Source of the DNA: Periglandula ipomoeae IasaF13
Lineage: Eukaryota; Ascomycota; Sordariomycetes; Hypocreales; Clavicipitaceae
Direction of reading: 5' to 3'
Assembly: GCA_000222875.2 (NCBI GenBank)
Contig: AFRD01000007.1
Location: forward strand, 123,178 to 187,177
DNA length: 64,000 bases
The notes beneath the pieces were generated by a model. It worked only from the letters and a program-made list of their open reading frames with translations. It was not told the DNA's origin and made no database searches. Positions 46,836 through 58,342 of the stretch are shown here, in pieces. The position numbers and the translations under genes are program-made. Each line of letters begins with the position of its first letter. Position 1 is the first letter of the stretch.

Positions 46836-48252
46836 TTAGCTTTGAAAGAGTGCATTCTTCAAACACGCAACGACGTCATCTCCAGAGACTGCGGCAGTCG
46901 TGCAAGCGAGGACAGTAGATGTCGCAAACGCTCCTAGCGCAGTGACACACTGGGGAATGCCAGTGAGAAGCGGTGTTCCGACTAAGCCTTGCAAGCTATC
47001 GCATGAAGCTGGAAGCTGTGTGATGCAGACTCCTGCGATGGCCGACGTCAGGCAATTCAATATCTGCGTCCCAGACGTCGTGAGTCCGATCTTGGTTGGG
47101 TCCAAACACGTCGTGACAATGTCAACTGCAGAGGTACCCAAGGCGGTAGTGCACGCGGCAACGGCGGGAATGAGTGCCAATCCATTGACGCTGGTCAAGG
47201 ACGTACATGAACCAGGAAGATTTGTCAGAGACGAACACGCGCGACTGCTAGGACAGCTGCCGCCGCCTCCATTGGTAGAATCGCGAAGGCCAAGGGAGGC
47301 AAGCAGGCAGGCTATGACATTGTCTCCCGAGTTGACTCCCTGTGTCAAGCACTGAAGGGTGGCCCCAACAGCGAATGGGCCTAGGGCGAGCTGGCACTGG
47401 GCGATGCCGGTGACGAGATCTGCGCCAGTCTTGCCGCGAAGACCTGTGCAGGAGTCTGGGAGCTTGGCAATGCAAGAGCCTGTGATGGCACTGCTCAGAC
47501 AGGTGACGATATTGACTCCTCGAGCGAGAGGGTTGATGCCAGTGGTGGCCAGGCAGGTTGAGACAGCGCCCACGGCGAATGGCCCCAGAGCTTCCACGCA
47601 GAGAGGGATGGCCGGAAGGAGAGCCAACCCGTTGATGTTGCTGAGGTTGGTGCAGGCTGCTGGAAGACCTGTGGCACAGACAGTTGTCGTCGTAGCAGGG
47701 GCTGATGAGCATGTAGTTGCGGTTGGGACGGTGCTTGTTGGAGGGTTGCTGGCAGTTGTCGCGCCGCTACTGGTCACCTGCTGGCTTGACGATGGAATAG
47801 ACAAAGCTGATGTCAGGCTGGTCGTAGAAACGAGCTCCGATGATGGCTGCTGTGAAGTGGAGGTAACGAGTGTAACAGAGGTGCTGGCAGAGTCGCTGGT
47901 GGCAGCAGAACTGCCGGGAGAGCTGGATGCCGAATCGGAGCTGATCGACGAAGGAGTTTGAGAGTTGCTCGCGGTGGCTGTGGCAGAGCTGCTATCGGTT
48001 ACTGTAGCTGAAGCCGAAGCCAAACTGCTGACGGACCCAGGATTTGTGGCCGTGATAGAGGCAGAAGCCGAATTGCTAGCGGACTCGGTAACAACAACAG
48101 AGCCACTGGCAGAGTTGCCAGCGGATGCGGTAATAGTGACTATGGCAGAGCCTGAACTTGAGTTGCTCGCAGAGCCTGAATTTGTTGCGGTGGAAGCAGG
48201 AGCAGAATTCTCCTGGGATCTAATAGAGCCAGTTTCCAAAGCTGAACTTCCT
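46836..48252 (-). CDS. Ser/Thr-rich protein with four copies of an unrecognised Cys module (5' end unresolved)
   Basis: The frame 48252-46836 (about 470 residues) starts with about 200 Ser/Thr/Ala-rich residues (stalk-like, likely O-glycosylated) and ends with four related modules of about 65 residues. Each has the pattern LPxxC...NGLALLPAIPLC..ALGPFAVG...CL...C. Modules 1/3 and 2/4 are most alike, so the array looks like a duplicated pair. I do not know this domain. The 5' end is open: an acceptor (TTTAACAG, ending 48253) leads into the frame, a donor GTAATC lies near 48426 and an upstream exon frame (ITQSSLSTSSKSSLPG) joins in phase, but contains no ATG. A TATA-like TTATATAA is at about 48597. 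A signal peptide is expected but was not found. Confidence 0.65.
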
Positions 48253-49556
48253 GTTAAACGAATTAATCGTCAGCGCTGATGACCAGATAAGTAACGAAAT
48301 GGTATGATAAACATGAAGCTAGTGGGGAGACACTTAAAGATATTCAAATATGTTCGCATAAGAGTAGTTGGTCCCAATAATTGGCTACTCCCAAAGTGCA
48401 TGAAGGCAGGGAGAAGAGTTTGATTACCTGGAAGACTAGACTTTGAGCTCGTCGAGAGACTACTTTGTGTGATGGTGAATTGTAGAACAAAGTATGAAAG
48501 AGATAGATTGTAGTTGTAGAAGAGATTTGTACACGTAAAGGGGGAGGTAGTTGCTTGCGTTGCATGAATTGACAGAAGGAAGGATTTCAGACTTATATAA
48601 TTTAGCACCTTTTGCCCATTGTCTGGGGAAGGATACTTCTAACTAAGCCTCGCAAGTCTGGTTTGGATTCTCTCTCATCTTGCACTGTTTATCTTTCTTT
48701 TGTGTTGCTGACACACAAAAGCTAGTGCCGTTACCAGCGCGTTGTAGCACTTTTGCTTGCGAGTACAACAAGAGAAAGGGAGCTGCTGTGCTGTCAGTGT
48801 GAGTGGGACAGGGATCACTCACGACCTCGATCACAGCCACCTTTCCCTTTGCGGTCGATTCTGATACAATTCTGTCCAATCTAGTAATTGAAATGCCTCA
48901 GAACAAATCCAATTAGTCTTTCTCAGCTCAAAGATCGCATCCAAACAATAATTCTCATGCTACTATCTCGACGCCACTTGCTCAGCTTGACACCAAGCTC
49001 ATGTTAGGGCATTCTCTAGTTTGATAACTTCATTCCATGCTTTTCTGAAATTAATTACAAAACCTTTACTTCTAAAGTTTAAAGTGTCAGCATTGCGATC
49101 TAGAACATTATAAATAGCCACACATGGCATGAACGTTATGGCCACGAGAATAACATTTTGGCTGTTTTCAGCTTTGATTTGTTTGATGTATCACAAGAAG
49201 CTTCTTGTTTACCAATTTTAAGTTTGAAGACATGACAAACTCAGTAGCCATAGCCTGTAATCGTGGAATTTTGTCTTACTGGGGACGGTTTTCTCCGTCA
49301 AATTTCGGCATGCTACGTGAACCTGTTGGGATCCTCTGACTCTCATGATACGCATGCAATCGAGGCTCTCTCGTGATATATAATAGAAAGAGGAAGACTG
49401 ATTGTGCCGTCTCAAGTATCCTGCTGCATCTACCCTCAGCGGACACAAGCCTACCTTCCCACGTTATAAAACAGTGATTCGCCTTCCTATGATAGAACCG
49501 AGTCTTCCCAACAATTGCTTGGTTCCTTTACTCTATTCCCCATACTCATTTTCAAT
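48253..49556. promoter_or_regulatory. divergent region between Cys-module gene and GPI-protein gene
   Basis: Contains TATA-like sequences on both sides (about 48597, minus; GATATATAATAG at about 49375, plus, some 180 bp before the GPI-protein ATG). AT-rich around 48990-49140. Part of the left side must be the missing first exon of the Cys-module gene. Confidence 0.4.
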
Positions 49557-50273
49557 ATGCGCAGCAACTTTGCGGTAACGGCCGCTCTCCCCCTTTGTTT
49601 GATCCTTCTTGTCGTTGGCATTTCTTCTGTGCTGGCAGATGAAGAGTGCGGAAAAACAGTCACCAGCATTCTTCCCGCGAGTACGTCCACTGTGATTGGA
49701 CCTACAGTTACTTGGTCGCGACCATGGAACTGTCCCTCTCCGACCACTGTGCCAGGAAGTGGTCCTGGCGAAAACAATCTAGGATCTGGTAATCCAGGGC
49801 ATGGGAACACGGGATCTGGTAACACAGGCTCCGGCAGCAACCCAGGCTCTGGAAATGGAGGCAACGGCAACGGTAACAATGGCGAGGGAAGCGGAGGCAG
49901 TGGCAGTGGAGGCCAGCCATTCCCTGGCAATGGCTCTGGAAACAACATTGCTGGTAATGGAGGCGACACCAGCGGGTCTGGATCCCATGGCATCGGAGGG
50001 AATGGTAACGAGGGTACTGGATCGGGCCAAGGTGATAACAGCGGGAGTCAGAATTCCGGATCTGGGGATGGTGGCAGCGGAAATGGGTCGGGTTCTGGAT
50101 CAGGGTCTGGATCAGCACCCAGCAACAATGGTGGTGCTGGATCTGCATCTCCATCCATCTCGGCGACAGCCTCCCAATCCTCTCCAGTCACCGCTGGCGC
50201 AGTGTCCTTGGGACACGCCGGATTGGTGCTAACAGCAATCGCTGCCATTACTAGCATGCTTGTCTTGCTGTAG
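49557..50273 (+). CDS. GPI-anchored Gly/Ser/Asn-rich cell-wall protein
   Basis: A single exon of 238 residues. It has an N-terminal signal peptide (MRSNFAVTAALPLCLILLVV..., probable cut after SSVLA), a short stretch with two cysteines (EECGKT, WNCPSP), a long Gly/Ser/Asn repeat region of imperfect GSGN units (about residues 68-190), a Ser/Ala-rich part and a C-terminal hydrophobic tail preceded by small residues (SPVTAGAVSLGHAGLVL), the pattern of GPI attachment. The frame is open 14 codons upstream but not from an ATG; ATG 49557 gives a good signal peptide. Likely a structural or adhesive wall protein; no enzymatic domain. Confidence 0.8.
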   Translation: MRSNFAVTAALPLCLILLVVGISSVLADEECGKTVTSILPASTSTVIGPTVTWSRPWNCPSPTTVPGSGPGENNLGSGNPGHGNTGSGNTGSGSNPGSGNGGNGNGNNGEGSGGSGSGGQPFPGNGSGNNIAGNGGDTSGSGSHGIGGNGNEGTGSGQGDNSGSQNSGSGDGGSGNGSGSGSGSGSAPSNNGGAGSASPSISATASQSSPVTAGAVSLGHAGLVLTAIAAITSMLVLL

Positions 50274-50692
50274 TCACGTTATCAGATGAGGGTACTATCT
50301 GAATGTAAACACTTGCGCAGGTACAAGGTAGTTCATTAGGAGCACTCTTGTGCAATTCACGCAATATCCAACCGGCCGTTACGCTCCGTCATTTATTTGA
50401 AGTGAGGGACACTGCATAAGAGAACTGAAGAAAGCTTTACAGTCTGCATTGGCGCACGTAGTGGAGAATGCGTCAGGAAAGATGGCACAAGAGGAGTGAG
50501 TACTGACTCCTTCACCTCTTCTGAACCTGGTCGGCGTAATGTTTGCCTTTCCGTTCGACGGAGGTTTGGAAATGCGGCGATGATTTATTTCAGCTTGTCT
50601 AAAACTTGAACTATGAGTAATATTACTGCATAAGACACGGCTGTAGATTTAGAGTTCCTATAGTCTCTGACAAAGATGGTCTAGCAGCTACT

Positions 50693-50825
50693 GTGGGGGT
50701 TGAATACTTCCGGCCCAGGAAGCTTCGAACTCACGGCCTCTCAATCCAGTCTTAGCCGCATTGCAGAAGTCTGACTGCCATCCGATGTTGATCCGAGTAC
50801 CGTCCTCACTCGGGCCGCCCCCACA
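50693..50825 (-). other. tRNA-like / Pol III-type folded element
   Basis: The 133-bp element is closed by a perfect 7-bp inverted repeat (GTGGGGG at 50693-50699, CCCCCAC at 50819-50825). On the minus strand it has an A-box-like CGGCCCGAGTGAGG (50818-50805), a hairpin CCGAGT...ACTCGG, and a B-box-like GAGTTCGAAGC (50733-50723). A- and B-box spacing is larger than in normal tRNAs, so it is more likely a tRNA-derived SINE or pseudo-tRNA than a working tRNA gene. Confidence 0.45.
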
Positions 50826-51418
50826 ATCAATGTGACGCTATCGCGCATTCCATACGGTCATCAACGAACCAAGACGCCTTTGAGAGATCGGGCATGACCA
50901 GTCACAATGTGTAGCAAGAGCTGTGAGAATTCGTATCGAGTTGAGAACGCCCTACCTACGACGCGATAATTCAGTTTCAGCGGCAATTCACTTTCAACTG
51001 GTGTCGCTGCCTTCAAACTGGTCCCTATCAAGTCGCCGCTATGATTTAGCGTCTGAGTATCAAGAAACGCGCAAAGAGTCTGTACTGCTGGACCTCCATG
51101 CCTCTTTTCATAGCTATTGTGCTGATCCTACATAGTTTCGATCGCCTATCGGCTCTAAGCTCAGGCAAGGCGCCAGACTTGTCCAGATCTTCTTTTTCTT
51201 TTCGTTTTCAAGCCCATTTATCCCAAGGTCCAAGCTTTAGCGGCCCTTTTCAGCTCATCTTGTTTCCATCTTTGCTAGCTCGTCATCCACTAGACTCAAT
51301 GCGGAGAGCTAGACTCGGAAGGCTATATGAAAAAGAAAAGTGAGACAGAGTGTCCAAACTCTATTTTGGTCTATTTTTGACGTTGCAATTTGCGCTGCAC
51401 TAATCGAGTCTCGCGGGA

Positions 51419-51990
51419 AACGCAGTGTCTCACAACTGGATTGTTCTCAACAATCGTGGCGCCACGCATTCCCATGAAGAACAACGGCCCGCTCATTTGA
51501 GTTTCGATTTCATTGTTCGTTACCTCGGCTCGATTCCCCGGATTTGTTTAAATTCGCGACGACATCCGATCATGGTCCGCGCCGCATTCGCTGGTTACCG
51601 AGAACCCCACAATCGTCCTTGTTTAGAATCGGCCCGTGTTATCGTCAGATGGAGTTACCTCTAGCTCGCCCGTCGCAATTGCTGCAGTCGAGGCTGCGAT
51701 TGGCGTCGTTGACAGTGTGCAACTGATGCTGTGATTATTGTTGTAACTTTTGTGGCGAGAGCATGCTCTTCATTGAGCTATTCATCTTTACGTTGTGCCA
51801 ATAATTGGATGGTAGTCGAGACTGTCCATTGTTGCCTCATCGTGCTAAACTCTGCATGTGGTTTCCAATTTTGGGCTATCGGGTAGGACTCTCCTGTGGA
51901 TGTTGGCAGAATCAGGGTTGTGCGATTCATCATTTCATCCTTCCATTGCCAATTTTCTCACTGCGACAGAATATCAATCGTGAGGAATGA
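51419..51990 (+). repeat. diverged dispersed repeat, copy B
   Basis: Direct-orientation partner of 45905-46400, with the same blocks in the same order and about 180 extra bases in the middle (roughly 51605-51790). No transposase frame or terminal repeat was seen. Confidence 0.55.
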
Positions 51991-52076
51991 CAAATTCCAT
52001 TCGGCGCGACTGTCCAGAGACCCAGGTTCCATATCATGAAGTTGCGTAACGTTGAAGAGCAAACCGAAACTATCTG

Positions 52077-53265
52077 TCATAGTGACTGCATATGCCTATC
52101 GAGCTCGCCGACCAACCATGTTCCCATCTTCTTCCCAACACCCTCTCTCCCCAGGCCCGCGTCTTCCGCAAAGCTCACTCTCCCAGTCCACCACTCCAAC
52201 AACAACTCAACTCGCGCACCTTCGCCCTCATTAGGGAGTATCAAACCTGCGCTGACATCAATCAGCAGTGGGCGAGAAGTATCATGCCAGAATATGGTCG
52301 CTCCACACGATGGACAGAACTCCCTTGTGACGCCGGGCGACGATTCATATGCTGCCAAGATACCCCTTTGATGAAGTTTGTCAAAATCAAGCTCTTCCCA
52401 ATCACTATGATTGTCTTTATCCGAAAGCGTGGAACTGGGGTGATCAGACTCCATCGTAGTGCTGAGGACGTGATCTTTGGTCTGAAAAAGAATATTGACT
52501 TTGGGAATAAATGCCCACGCTTGTATGTCAAAGCCGGATACGAGCCGACATGGTCTACAGGCGCAGATTCCAGCGAGGAAGCGAGTGTCGTTGCGACGCA
52601 TCCACCACTTCACATCATTTGGGTTGGTCATCTCAGGACTTTTTGTGTAAGCTGGGACGATGAGGTCGGCGAAACCAGAATGAGGATCGAGAGATTCGAC
52701 TGTGGGAGCGGTGATCTGGAAAGAGACATGCTTGCATAGACAGGCAGCCGTATGGACAAAGGGACTGGTGTTGGCTTTCACTGAGCGAAGAGTTTGCACT
52801 TCAAGATGGTGAGGTGCTCTTGTTGCTTCACTGGATATGCCCGTCCACTGGCTCAGTCCGCCATCGAGCGTCTCATTCACATGAAGTTGAGGTCCCAACG
52901 TAATTTGATTATTTGGATCATCGTCAGCGCCATCTATTACCGTCCCTGTTGCTGCTTCAACGGTCGTCTGGGTTGGTGAGGCAATGACGCGAAAGACGTG
53001 GCATCCGCAGGTGCTGCAGAAGTAGAGCTTCACTGATCCCTCACTCGACTCTTCGGATTCGCTTTTCATAGACCGAAAGCCTGTCGAGCGCCTTGAGCCC
53101 ATCCAAAGACGTCAAGTCAAGCTTGATGTAGGAAGCAAACAGCTGACCAGTGGAGTGACGGCAGCCGTAGCAGTGACATAAGGGAACAGGACCGCTTGAT
53201 TTGACACCAGGGAGGGTCTGAGATAGGGCGCCGCAATGGCAGGTAATTTTGAGGTCCGTGTACAT
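52077..53265 (-). pseudogene. two-domain GFA/CENP-V-fold protein with a +1 frameshift
   Basis: Two frames together make about 395 residues with two GFA domains in tandem. The first domain has CHCGAL, CHCYGCRHSTG and YFCSTCGCHVF; the second has CLCKHVSF, CACRPCRLVSG and EFCPSCGATIFW. The frame changes inside domain 1: read as written from ATG 53265 it ends shortly after VYEKRIRRVE. Taking one T from the run of four at 53063-53066 (A on the coding strand) restores the expected continuation into SEGSVKLYFC. No intron can explain the shift. Either a real frameshift mutation or a homopolymer error in the assembly. Function of such fungal double-GFA proteins is not established. Confidence 0.7.
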
Positions 53266-55001
53266 GAGCACGCGAAAGTGAAATGTGAGATACTTCGAAT
53301 GAGCGTTTTAACGAACGAATGATTATCGCAGAGTCAGCTTTTTTTCAGGAATAGAAGCTACTGCTGCCTTTCATTCACATCAGCTTTGTACATGACGCCC
53401 TTTCGACTCGGTTCAACCCCGCATCACAGCAATTCATCCGCGACTCAACTTACACAGTCAGCATGGCATCACACCAAGCCAGCATCTACGGTTCTCCAGC
53501 CTCGACCTACCTCCACAATGCTCATATCTCATCGACACTCACATTCGTCAACTTGCATAACTCGATATCGTCACAATTCTTCTAAGCCGTTAAAGAGCAT
53601 TGTGGCTCATCTCACCAGCCACAATCACGATCTCATCCATCTAATCAAAGAATCGACCAGGATTCCCCGCCGGCTCCTCAATAATGACTTGGCTAACCAG
53701 GCTAACTAGCGGAGAACAATCGTCCAGCCATCCGGAGGAACTATACAGAAACAGCAAGTCATCCACTACTGCAAAAGTCACTGTTGCATTGTGTGCTTGT
53801 CGTATAGGACAATCAAGATGCGGGGAACGCTAACGAGGCGCTACTTTTGTATGGAAGATCCCGGTGCATAGGAATTCTGTTGACGTTTGTACCTTAGTAT
53901 GTGTTCTAGCCCGGCTGCATTATCCCGATGTACCCTTTCCCAATGGGTTCGGGTTTGTGTTGGTGTCAGTCTGACTCGAAATGGTACCAAGCTACAAAGT
54001 AGTTGTTCGCGGAGAAGAGGCAGAGTTGCGCATCTCGTCAATGGACAATGCGTGCTGACGTCCCATGGGTTGTGTCTTTGCCTGTATTGTGGTCTCGCTT
54101 ACGCAGAGATCAATAAAGTGACAAGTGACGTCAGAAGCGACATTTCCGGGCTGTCCACCGCATTTTCCAGAAGCAGCCGAACCCAAGATAATATTGATGC
54201 ATCTAGAACGCGGAATTTATCCATTACAGTCGCTCACTAGGCCAGAATGGACATGTCCCCGTCTCCCCGCGTGACCTATCTAGTACCGGCATGCCATGGT
54301 TCGATTTCGGCCCCGCCAAATTCATCCCCGCCAAAAGGCATTTGTCCGGCCGAATGAACCACATGAAGGGCTATACCGCATCGCTGGGTGCTGCTACATA
54401 ATTCGGTAAGTGACTAGAGGGCAAGATCCCAGACATTCAGATAGATTACGCTGGCCGGCTCATTCTCGTGTTGGTCGCGAAAGGAGTCTCGGCGGGCTTC
54501 GAATGGGAGCATAGTTCCCAGTCATTACTACTATGTACATGTCGGAATTACACGCGTCGTTGCGTTTCATCGCCTCAACGTACTTGTCACATGCTTACGT
54601 ACATCAGAGCATCACGTATTTTGATTGATACGGACGGATGTAATCGGTATCATATAAAGTAAATCGTAACAGAATGCCATTTTCCGGTAGCATCGGTGAA
54701 ATTCCGTGCCATGCGATCGCGGCCACAGCCTCCAAGTTTTTTGTGCGGTGACCAAATCCAATGCAAGATGCAACTATACAGGCAACAAACAGAAAAAAGA
54801 AGCGAGGAAATCGTCTCGCAGCGATCCACTCCTCGAAGATCGAGAGTGCGGCATTCGCTACTCGATACTGGGGAAGACAGACTCAAGCTTCTCCAAGATG
54901 CCAAATGCAACGAAGGGCAGCGCCTCAAGCGGCAGTAAAGTATGTACATGATACTGAATATTTTACATGAATTTTGTACAAAGTTAACTGGAACCCCGAC
55001 C
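53266..55001. other. 1.7-kb stretch, no gene seen
   Basis: Only short frames without resemblance to families. The left side should contain the GFA-gene promoter, the right side the 3' end of the GT64 gene. Confidence 0.4.
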
Positions 55002-56100
55002 TCACGAGATGATGACACCAGGCTCGATATGTGCTGTCTCGGTGATCAGCGGCATGAACCCAAACATCTTGTTGTAATCATTTAGGCACTGGCTGAGAGC
55101 CTCGATGTGTCCCGGCTTGGTGCTGATGCCATTTTTTCGGCACAAAACTGGCGTAGGGGTCTTTCCCTTTGACCAGCAACGGCCCCTCGCCAGTCAGCAT
55201 CGATACCAGGTAGTTCATAGCCAGATCCTCGCAGTTGAAGTGCTTGTCCACGTAGGCTCGGATCTTGGTCGGGAGATCATCATTCGAGGAGTAGTAGTCC
55301 ATGAAGGAAATATGTGCAAAGGCAAGACCCGACAGGATCAAGTTGTAGGTGTTGTGCGCATCGTCAGTCGAGCAAAACGAGTACTTCCAGGTGCTGTTGG
55401 ATTCTTCCACCGCGCAGCGCGTAAAGCCTCCGGTCATCCTGCGACGGCCAAACTTGCGCCACGACTGGAATACAAAACTCGAGGTCCTTGGGCTTGTAGT
55501 AGATGTCGTCGTCGGACAGGAAGATAGCCTGCGTTTCGTACGCAGGGTCGGGCCACAGCTTCTGGTTGAGACTATTCACGGGCGAGTGTCTGTATCGAAC
55601 GGGTACGCCGTGCTTGGACTTGTAGTTTTCGGGAGGCGCCGTCTCAAGATCGTTCCACACAACAACTACTTCCAACAGCGAAGGGATTTCCTCAGACAAT
55701 AGAGCGGTCAGCGTATCATTGAGTTCTTTCGGCCGACGGTACGTTTGCATGGCAATCCTGCACGAAAATGGGTTAATCCGAGGACAAGGGCAGTGCGAAG
55801 CCAAGCCAAGGTTGGTGCGGATGGGGGCACATACGTGAACTTGTCATCGCGCAAATGTTGATATTTGAGTTGCGACTCCTTCCACGTTTCGTTGGATTCA
55901 TTGAAAGCGCTGCATTTCGAGACCTTGGCCGGCTTGAACGGGGCTGTCACGACTTCAGAAATGTGTTGCAAGTGCCTCTCGGGGGCGTAGGTGTACAGGG
56001 CGAACGCGATTCCAGCGACGGCGCTAAAGGCGAAAACGGTGATGGCGATGCGTTTGAACAGTCGCGACCGTACGCTGCCGAGCGCTTTTGAAGTGTCCAT
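55002..56100 (-). pseudogene. GT64/exostosin-like glycosyltransferase with two +1 frameshifts
   Basis: Exons 56100-55835 and 55757-55002. The first exon encodes a type II membrane anchor (IAITVFAFSAVAGIAFAL after a short basic tail). The second has the GT64 catalytic core: IAMQTYRRPKELNDTL, VVVWNDLETAPPE, the DXD motif in LSDDDIYYKP, then MTGGFTRCA and SFMDYY. Two single-base expansions break the frame: four T where three fit (forward 55474-55477, between DLEF and FQSWRKFGRRR) and six A where five fit (forward 55132-55137, between VPK and ISTKPGHIEAL). Corrected for both, the frame would be 339 residues ending at TGA 55004-55002. Such enzymes act in the Golgi on N-acetylhexosamine-containing glycans; the fungal substrate is unknown. 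Confidence 0.7.
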
Positions 56101-58342
56101 GGTCTTATAATGATGTCGCAATCATTCTCTGATGGATGACCCGGGGAGGAACTCCTAGAGCGAGAGAGGTCGCTGTCGCGTGTCCTCCGTGATGTTCAGC
56201 AGGGCGAGACCAGAAAACGAGGAGAGCATTAATTCATGACGGGAACGTGGGGCAAGTAGAAACAGGGGCGTAGGGCAGGCAGGCAGGCAGGCAGAGCGGA
56301 TCTCCGTTGGATCGTTGTCGTCAAAGTCTAATTTCCTGACGACGTTCCAAGCGCGCCAGAAAGGAGCAAAGAAAAATTCGGCGCCGGGCTAAGAGCGGGC
56401 GATTGCGCGTCAAACTGCCAGCAGACTGCAGGGGCAGCAGCGATGCCAAGCTGAGTGGCGCCTCCTTTTCCTTATGAAGCCAACTAGACTGCCGAGTTTA
56501 CAGATTTTCCGATTAGAGATGCTGGATACTGCGCAGGTATATGACACACTTCATGAAGGCAATTCGAGGAAACATGGGGAAGAAGTTCTTGTGCGCGAAT
56601 CTCCAGGTTTGCCCCCGACGAAACCTCAACGGAGGGGCACGGACTGGACTCTGGAATTCGCAGGATGCAGAACCTTTGACGGCTAAATATGGGTCCTATA
56701 TTGTGTACTGCTCAAGACGATCCTTTCACAGATGAGACTTCCTGGTTTTGGACGGGCAGAGCGTAGAAGAGGGTTGGTTGATACACATTCGGGCAAGAAT
56801 CATAAGTATGACCCTTTTTGAGGTTGAGGGAACCCCCCGACCAGGGTTCCTTACCGTTCCCAAGTTATGCACAGCCGATTACCGATCTATGCACCTATCA
56901 TCCGCCAATAGAAGAAGAAATGAATGATCAGACGAGATGCTGCCAAAAACGCCTGAATACGACGATCAAATATTACCGGCACCCCAGACGGCATACCTGG
57001 GGATTTGCGCCCTTCAACCATGCGGTTCGACAGTCCCTCCACACAGGACCTTGCTTCATCGACCTGACTGTTTCAAATTCGCGATCTGGCGTTCGAACTG
57101 CCGAAGGACCAAAGACACAACCGCTAAGAGGCCCTGCGAACCCAACCACGCGATGAGCCCGTAAGACTGCGATCACCCTGTCACGGCGTTAGAGTAGGCA
57201 AGAAATCTCAACGTGGTGAGGTGGCCGCGACATGCAATGCGAGATACTGCAGACAATGTCGCACAACCGAGGGTAATGTGTCTCGGTTGTGTCACCGCCC
57301 AAGCAACCATCGTGACCAGCGCAAGCCAAGTTCAGGGCTCATTGTTACACGACAGGAAATGGCACATACGAGGAATCCTTGTTCCGTCTCTGGAGACCTC
57401 GCCGTCAGTTCTCTTTTGCGACAAGCGGTTGATTGGTGTCATCCAAACTCAGCGTTGCAACGGGTTGTTTGTGCCTGCCCAACCAGCAGCATGGCAGAGC
57501 AGGCCATGGGCTTGCTTCGGGGGTTCGCGCCTTCCCTGCTTCATCAGCTGTCCTCATCTAGCCCTTGTCGCCTCCGACTTCCCCGTCGTTTTCGATATTA
57601 CCTTCTCCATTTCTTCTCCATTCCTTGCTCATCGTTGCCCGATTATGCATCGCCGGCTCCATCCCGTCAACTACCGCGAGATTTCACATCTATTACAAAC
57701 CCTCAAGCGTCCAGCTGTAGCTTGCATCGCTTGGGTAAATGGGCGGCTACTGCATTATCTGATGTCGGCTGAATCGATTTCTGGAGAGCTCGTCCTTCCG
57801 TTCCAGGGCATGGCGCAGCCCTGCATCCCACCATCCATCCCCCGCCTGGCACGAAGCGCCCCCAGATTGAGACCTCGCGCTATCGCCTACTCGCCCGTCA
57901 CATACGCCACACGACCGAAATGCTACTCTCTCTTTACCGTGACACCGTTGAGTATGCAGCACGGCAACACGAATGTCTTAGACCACCATGTCGTGCACAA
58001 GCACATCGGGCCGCGGGACCATGTGCGCATTTACACCGTCATGGGACAACTCTATGGTCCTTTCTGCCGCACTGCAGCAGTGTCCCATTTTAGTTTAAAT
58101 CGATGCACGCGCCGTACTTTATTTCGAGGTGTACCTTGGACCTTTCGCTGATGGTTTAGACTTTAATTGTTGCCTTTGTGCTTGCCGCAAAATCTATTCG
58201 CACCTCTATCCTTTCGCCCTAGCTATAAATATGACATGAGCTGAGATCGTGCCCAGTACTTTACTGTACTCAACACACTGCTCACTTGCTTCTTTCTTTC
58301 AAAGAGCTAAAACATCAATCGACAGGCTCAACACCTTTCATA
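56101..58342. other. 2.2-kb stretch; GT64 promoter left, GH3 promoter right
   Basis: A GGCA/CAGG microsatellite (about five units) is at 56274-56294. A 300-codon open frame (57213-58151, +) has no family resemblance and an uncertain start; it could be a lineage-specific gene but nothing supports it. A good TATA box (CTATAAATA) lies at about 58222, 120 bp before the GH3 start. Confidence 0.35.

Larger units (their letters stand above)
50274..52076. other. 1.8-kb stretch with a tRNA-like element and repeat copy B
   Basis: No protein gene was recognised. It holds a folded tRNA-like element (50693-50825) and copy B of the diverged repeat (51419-51990), both listed separately. Confidence 0.45.

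Noticed and set aside
56274..56294. GGCA microsatellite
   Set aside because: A short simple repeat, common in fungal intergenic DNA; not informative by itself.
57213..58151. 300-codon open frame between GT64 and GH3 genes
   Set aside because: No recognisable domain, uncertain start, composition like upstream DNA; not strong enough to call a gene.
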